Shown here: piece by piece, positions 5,895-8,222 of the stretch | Numbering within the stretch: position 1 is the stretch's first letter | Layout of the letters: every line of letters begins with the position of its first letter | Source: an uncultured Lachnospiraceae bacterium | GTDB lineage: Bacteria; Bacillota_A; Clostridia; Lachnospirales; Lachnospiraceae | Length of the DNA stretch: 8,222 nt | Reading direction: 5' to 3' | Assembly: GCA_910588595.1 (NCBI GenBank) | Contig: CAJUQU010000168.1 | Coordinates: forward strand, 1-8,222 | Notes under the pieces: generated by a model | Told to the model about the DNA's origin: nothing | Database searches by the model: none | What the model saw: the letters and a program-made list of their open reading frames with translations, nothing else | Made by a program: the position numbers and the translations under genes

Positions 5895-7301
5895 TCAGTC
5901 TATTTTTACCTCTGTTCCCTGCACCTGCAGCATGCCTCCCTGCTGCATCTGGATACTTCCGCCCTTCGCACAGGACACGACTGCCGCCTGGGCAGCTGAG
6001 AGATTTATGTCTGTCTCCGCCGTCAGCTCCACGTTATTCGTCGCCCGCACGAGAAGCGTATCCGCCGCATACAGCGTCACATCTCCGCCGTTTCCCATGG
6101 TAACGCTGGCCGTACCGCCATTGCAGGATATCGTCACGCCGTCCTCCCCCATCTTGAGCTCCTGGCCGGAAGGATTTCTCAGATACTTTGTCGACGGCGT
6201 TCCCATCCGGTCCGGAACACTGTCGTTCTTCCCGTCATAGGAACTGACCGCACTGACCGCGATGGCGTCCTTTGTGTGCTTGGTCGGAAAATATATCCTG
6301 ACTTTGTCCCCTTTTTCCGGCATGTAATACCACCCGCTGCCATCCTGCGATGCCGACAGCGTGGAAAAAGGAAAACAGTGGATCTCCGGCTGGTCATTTT
6401 CGTCATCGATCTTTAGATGCACTTTGATCTGGACACCCGATACTGCAAGCACCGTCCCTTCCAGAGCCGATCCGATCAGATGCATGGGATATTCCTTTCG
6501 CGCCAGGATCCCCCCTGCTTTCTGAAGTTCGCAGCGGCACTCAAAGATGCCCTTGTCCATCTTTCCTGAGATACTCCGCACAGCCAGGGGCTGTCCAAAG
6601 GTTTCCAGCGTCTCAAACAGTTCCGGCATGATGTCTGTGCGCAGTCTGATGATCTGGAATTTGTCATCCCCTACTCCTTTGCCTGCCTGTTTCCAGTACT
6701 GGTATTCCCCCATCTCTTTGCCAAATCCCACGACTTCGCAGTTCCAGTTTCTGTAGGGAATCCTTGGCACACCCGCATACAGCTGGATGTTCTCCGCCGC
6801 CGGATGGCATGTCAGAGGGGCATTCACCATGGAAAGCATACGCTTTAGGAACTGCCAGTCCGTCTCCCTGTACTGCACCGCGATCTCCCCTATGGGATCA
6901 TCCGGGATCGACAATAATATTTTTGCATCGGTATATTCTAACAGGATGATCTGTGCCAGCTGACTGTATGTCATATCGACATCCTGGAATGAGCGGGAGC
7001 GTTTCTTCTGATCCATCAGGATACTCCTGGTTCTCCCTTCCGCCTCCACATAACAGGTATCTCCCATCCCTGACACCTTCACACTGGTAAACACGCCGCC
7101 AAACACCAGGCTGCCGTCCGCAAGGATCTTTACCGGCGTTTCCTCCTGCATGCCATAGATCAACTCTTCGCCCTTCTCCGACTCGACATAACCGGAAAGG
7201 CGGCACCAGCCATGATCCCCCGGCTCACATTGGATCTCAAGTTTATCTAAGCGTGTGATAGGAATTCCTTCTACCACAAGCTTGTCTGCTGCATATGCCA
7301 T
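5895..7301 (-). CDS. VgrG-like contractile injection spike protein (second of three), complete
   Basis: This 468-residue protein has the whole VgrG/Pvc8-like layout. Residues about 1-275 resemble the gp27/late-control-D hub, including a WQFLKRML segment like that seen in phage late-control D proteins. Residues about 280-352 form a gp5-like OB fold with DGSGWYYMPEKGDKVRIYFP. Residues about 365-468 form a repetitive beta-helix spike (GGDVTLYAADTLLVRATNN, VELTAETDINLSAA) ending at the spike tip. The frame also has an ATG at 7322, but I chose the ATG at 7301 because AAGGAGG lies 5 bases before it and the upstream gene ends at 7312. There is no C-terminal effector domain, so it is probably a structural spike carrying separate cargo such as the DUF4280 protein encoded at 3019-4389. 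It is clearly paralogous to the spikes on both sides but far from identical, so a heterotrimer or alternative spikes for different effectors are both possible (inference). Confidence 0.9.
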   Translation of the reverse strand: MAYAADKLVVEGIPITRLDKLEIQCEPGDHGWCRLSGYVESEKGEELIYGMQEETPVKILADGSLVFGGVFTSVKVSGMGDTCYVEAEGRTRSILMDQKKRSRSFQDVDMTYSQLAQIILLEYTDAKILLSIPDDPIGEIAVQYRETDWQFLKRMLSMVNAPLTCHPAAENIQLYAGVPRIPYRNWNCEVVGFGKEMGEYQYWKQAGKGVGDDKFQIIRLRTDIMPELFETLETFGQPLAVRSISGKMDKGIFECRCELQKAGGILARKEYPMHLIGSALEGTVLAVSGVQIKVHLKIDDENDQPEIHCFPFSTLSASQDGSGWYYMPEKGDKVRIYFPTKHTKDAIAVSAVSSYDGKNDSVPDRMGTPSTKYLRNPSGQELKMGEDGVTISCNGGTASVTMGNGGDVTLYAADTLLVRATNNVELTAETDINLSAAQAAVVSCAKGGSIQMQQGGMLQVQGTEVKID

Positions 7302-7306
7302 GTCTG

Positions 7307-7313
7307 CCTCCTT
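7307..7313 (-). promoter_or_regulatory. Ribosome binding site that sets the start of the second VgrG-like gene
   Basis: On the minus strand the sequence reads AAGGAGG followed by 5 bases and ATG at 7301. It overlaps the TAA stop of the upstream spike gene. It favours the 7301 start over the in-frame ATG at 7322, which would overlap the upstream gene by 11 bases. Confidence 0.75.
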
Positions 7314-8222
7314 AATTCTCATTGATCAGCGCGCCGTGCAACTGAACCTGTCCCTTTTTCATCTCAATATCCGCCCCTGTCTGGCTGGCAATCCGGATCG
7401 ATGTCTGCGCTTTCATGATCACCTCATTCGACGCAACGATGTTGATCGCCTTTCCGGCAGAGAGGGTAATGTCCTGTATCGCATCCAGAATGACCTCTCC
7501 TGACTTGTTTAGATGTATGCTTCCCTGGCCTTCCCCCGCCGCGATCACTACGCCCTCTTCCGTAAACTGCACCTGGTTTCCCTGGGCTGTCTGCAGGTTT
7601 CGCACATTGGGATTTCCCATAGGATCTGCATCATTTCCTTCCTCCGGCGCATGGGACTCTATATTGGTCACGACATAGGCCTCCTTCTCATCGTCCGTCG
7701 GAAAATACACCCGCACGCTCTCCCCCTCTTCCGGCATACAGTACCAGCCGCTGCCATCTGACGAGGCCGCCACGGTCGAGAATGGGAACCAGTAATTTGA
7801 TGGTTTCGGCTTTTCCGAATCCACTTCCAGCTCCACTTGGACTTTGTCACGTTTTACCGCTTTGATGGTGCCGTTGATGGAAACCCCTGTGATTCCCGGG
7901 TTCATATAGGAGAGGATCATAAGCCCCTCCTTCTGCGCCATATGATATCGGGTTGTGAGCAGTCCCTTTTCGATCCTTCTCTCGAGCGACCTGATGTACC
8001 AAGCATTTCCCTTGTAGCTGATCTGGTTTCCCAGCCCTGCGATATCGCATGACGTGACTGTACAGACCATATTCTTGAGACAGGATATCTCCGAAAGTCC
8101 GTTCTCCTTTCTAGCCTTGAATTCCTCAAAATCCTGGGAGAGCTCATAGGGCAGATCATCCCAATTCCATGGTTCTGCATCCGGGGAGACTCCCGCCTGC
8201 ACACGAACGGCATCGAATGCAG
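7312..8222 (-). CDS. VgrG-like contractile injection spike protein (first of three), 5' end cut by window edge
   Basis: The frame is open to the right edge (about 302 residues visible, beginning AFDAVRVQAG) and ends in TAA at 7312-7314, so the start lies outside the window; the internal GTG at 8202 is not a credible start. What remains is the end of the gp27-like hub domain, then a gp5-like OB fold (about 7650-7880) with the motif DGSGWYCMPEEGESVRVYFP, then a repetitive beta-strand tail (about 7320-7620) with alternating hydrophobic residues such as GEVILDAIQDITLSAG and SIRIASQTGADIEM. This tail is typical of the trimeric beta-helix of VgrG/gp5 spikes. The family forms the puncturing tip of contractile tails and type VI-like systems, assembled in the cytoplasm and fired outward. 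The same motif recurs in the proteins encoded at 5895-7301 and 1-2308. No toxin domain follows the spike, so this appears to be a structural spike. The next gene starts 10 bases downstream. Spike family is well supported; the exact machine is inferred. Confidence 0.85.
   Translation of the reverse strand, partial: AFDAVRVQAGVSPDAEPWNWDDLPYELSQDFEEFKARKENGLSEISCLKNMVCTVTSCDIAGLGNQISYKGNAWYIRSLERRIEKGLLTTRYHMAQKEGLMILSYMNPGITGVSINGTIKAVKRDKVQVELEVDSEKPKPSNYWFPFSTVAASSDGSGWYCMPEEGESVRVYFPTDDEKEAYVVTNIESHAPEEGNDADPMGNPNVRNLQTAQGNQVQFTEEGVVIAAGEGQGSIHLNKSGEVILDAIQDITLSAGKAINIVASNEVIMKAQTSIRIASQTGADIEMKKGQVQLHGALINEN

Noticed and set aside
7312..8202. Complete 296-residue protein starting at the GTG at 8202
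   Set aside because: The frame continues open to the right edge, and the product lacks the N-terminal hub that its paralogues have, so it is a gene cut by the window rather than a short complete one.

Overview
The window looks like one end-to-end minus-strand operon from a Gram-positive Firmicute, probably a gut Clostridia/Lachnospiraceae-type genome. The grounds are strong AGGAGG-type ribosome binding sites, GTG as well as ATG starts, moderate-to-high GC, and gene families (DUF4280, VgrG/Pvc8-like spikes) found in such genomes. The taxonomic call is an inference from style, not a match. No RNA gene, insertion sequence, CRISPR array, promoter or convincing intrinsic terminator was seen. Coding density is close to complete, and the largest gap is 42 bases.

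In transcription order (right to left): (1) the 3' part of a VgrG-like spike protein, cut by the right edge (7312-8222); (2) a complete second VgrG-like spike protein (5895-7301); (3) a protein with 14 tandem pentapeptide repeats at its C-terminus (4907-5878); (4) a small protein resembling the Imm11/DUF1629 family (4389-4910); (5) a DUF4280 (PAAR-like) protein fused through an Ala/Gly-rich linker to a lysozyme/transglycosylase-like domain (3019-4389); (6) a membrane-anchored protein with an outward-facing domain (2351-3019), a candidate immunity protein for gene 5; (7) a third VgrG-like protein with a long C-terminal extension that runs off the left edge without a stop (1-2308). Genes 3 to 6 overlap by 1 to 4 bases, so they are probably translationally coupled.

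The best reading is a spike/effector island of a contractile injection system (a phage-tail-like machine). Three paralogous VgrG-type spike proteins (gp27-like N-terminus, gp5-like OB fold, beta-helix) would form the puncturing hub. The DUF4280 protein would sit on or near the spike tip carrying a cell-wall hydrolase. The pentapeptide and Imm11-like proteins would be loading adaptors or immunity factors. The third VgrG carries a hydrophobic, helix-rich extension like the pre-toxin part of a polymorphic toxin, whose actual toxin end lies outside the window. No sheath, tube, baseplate-wedge or ATPase gene is visible, so which machine these parts serve cannot be decided here.

The gene at 1-2308 has no stop in the window, so only antisense and out-of-frame open frames appear complete there. 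Codon-by-codon reading shows an uninterrupted minus-strand frame of 769 complete codons.
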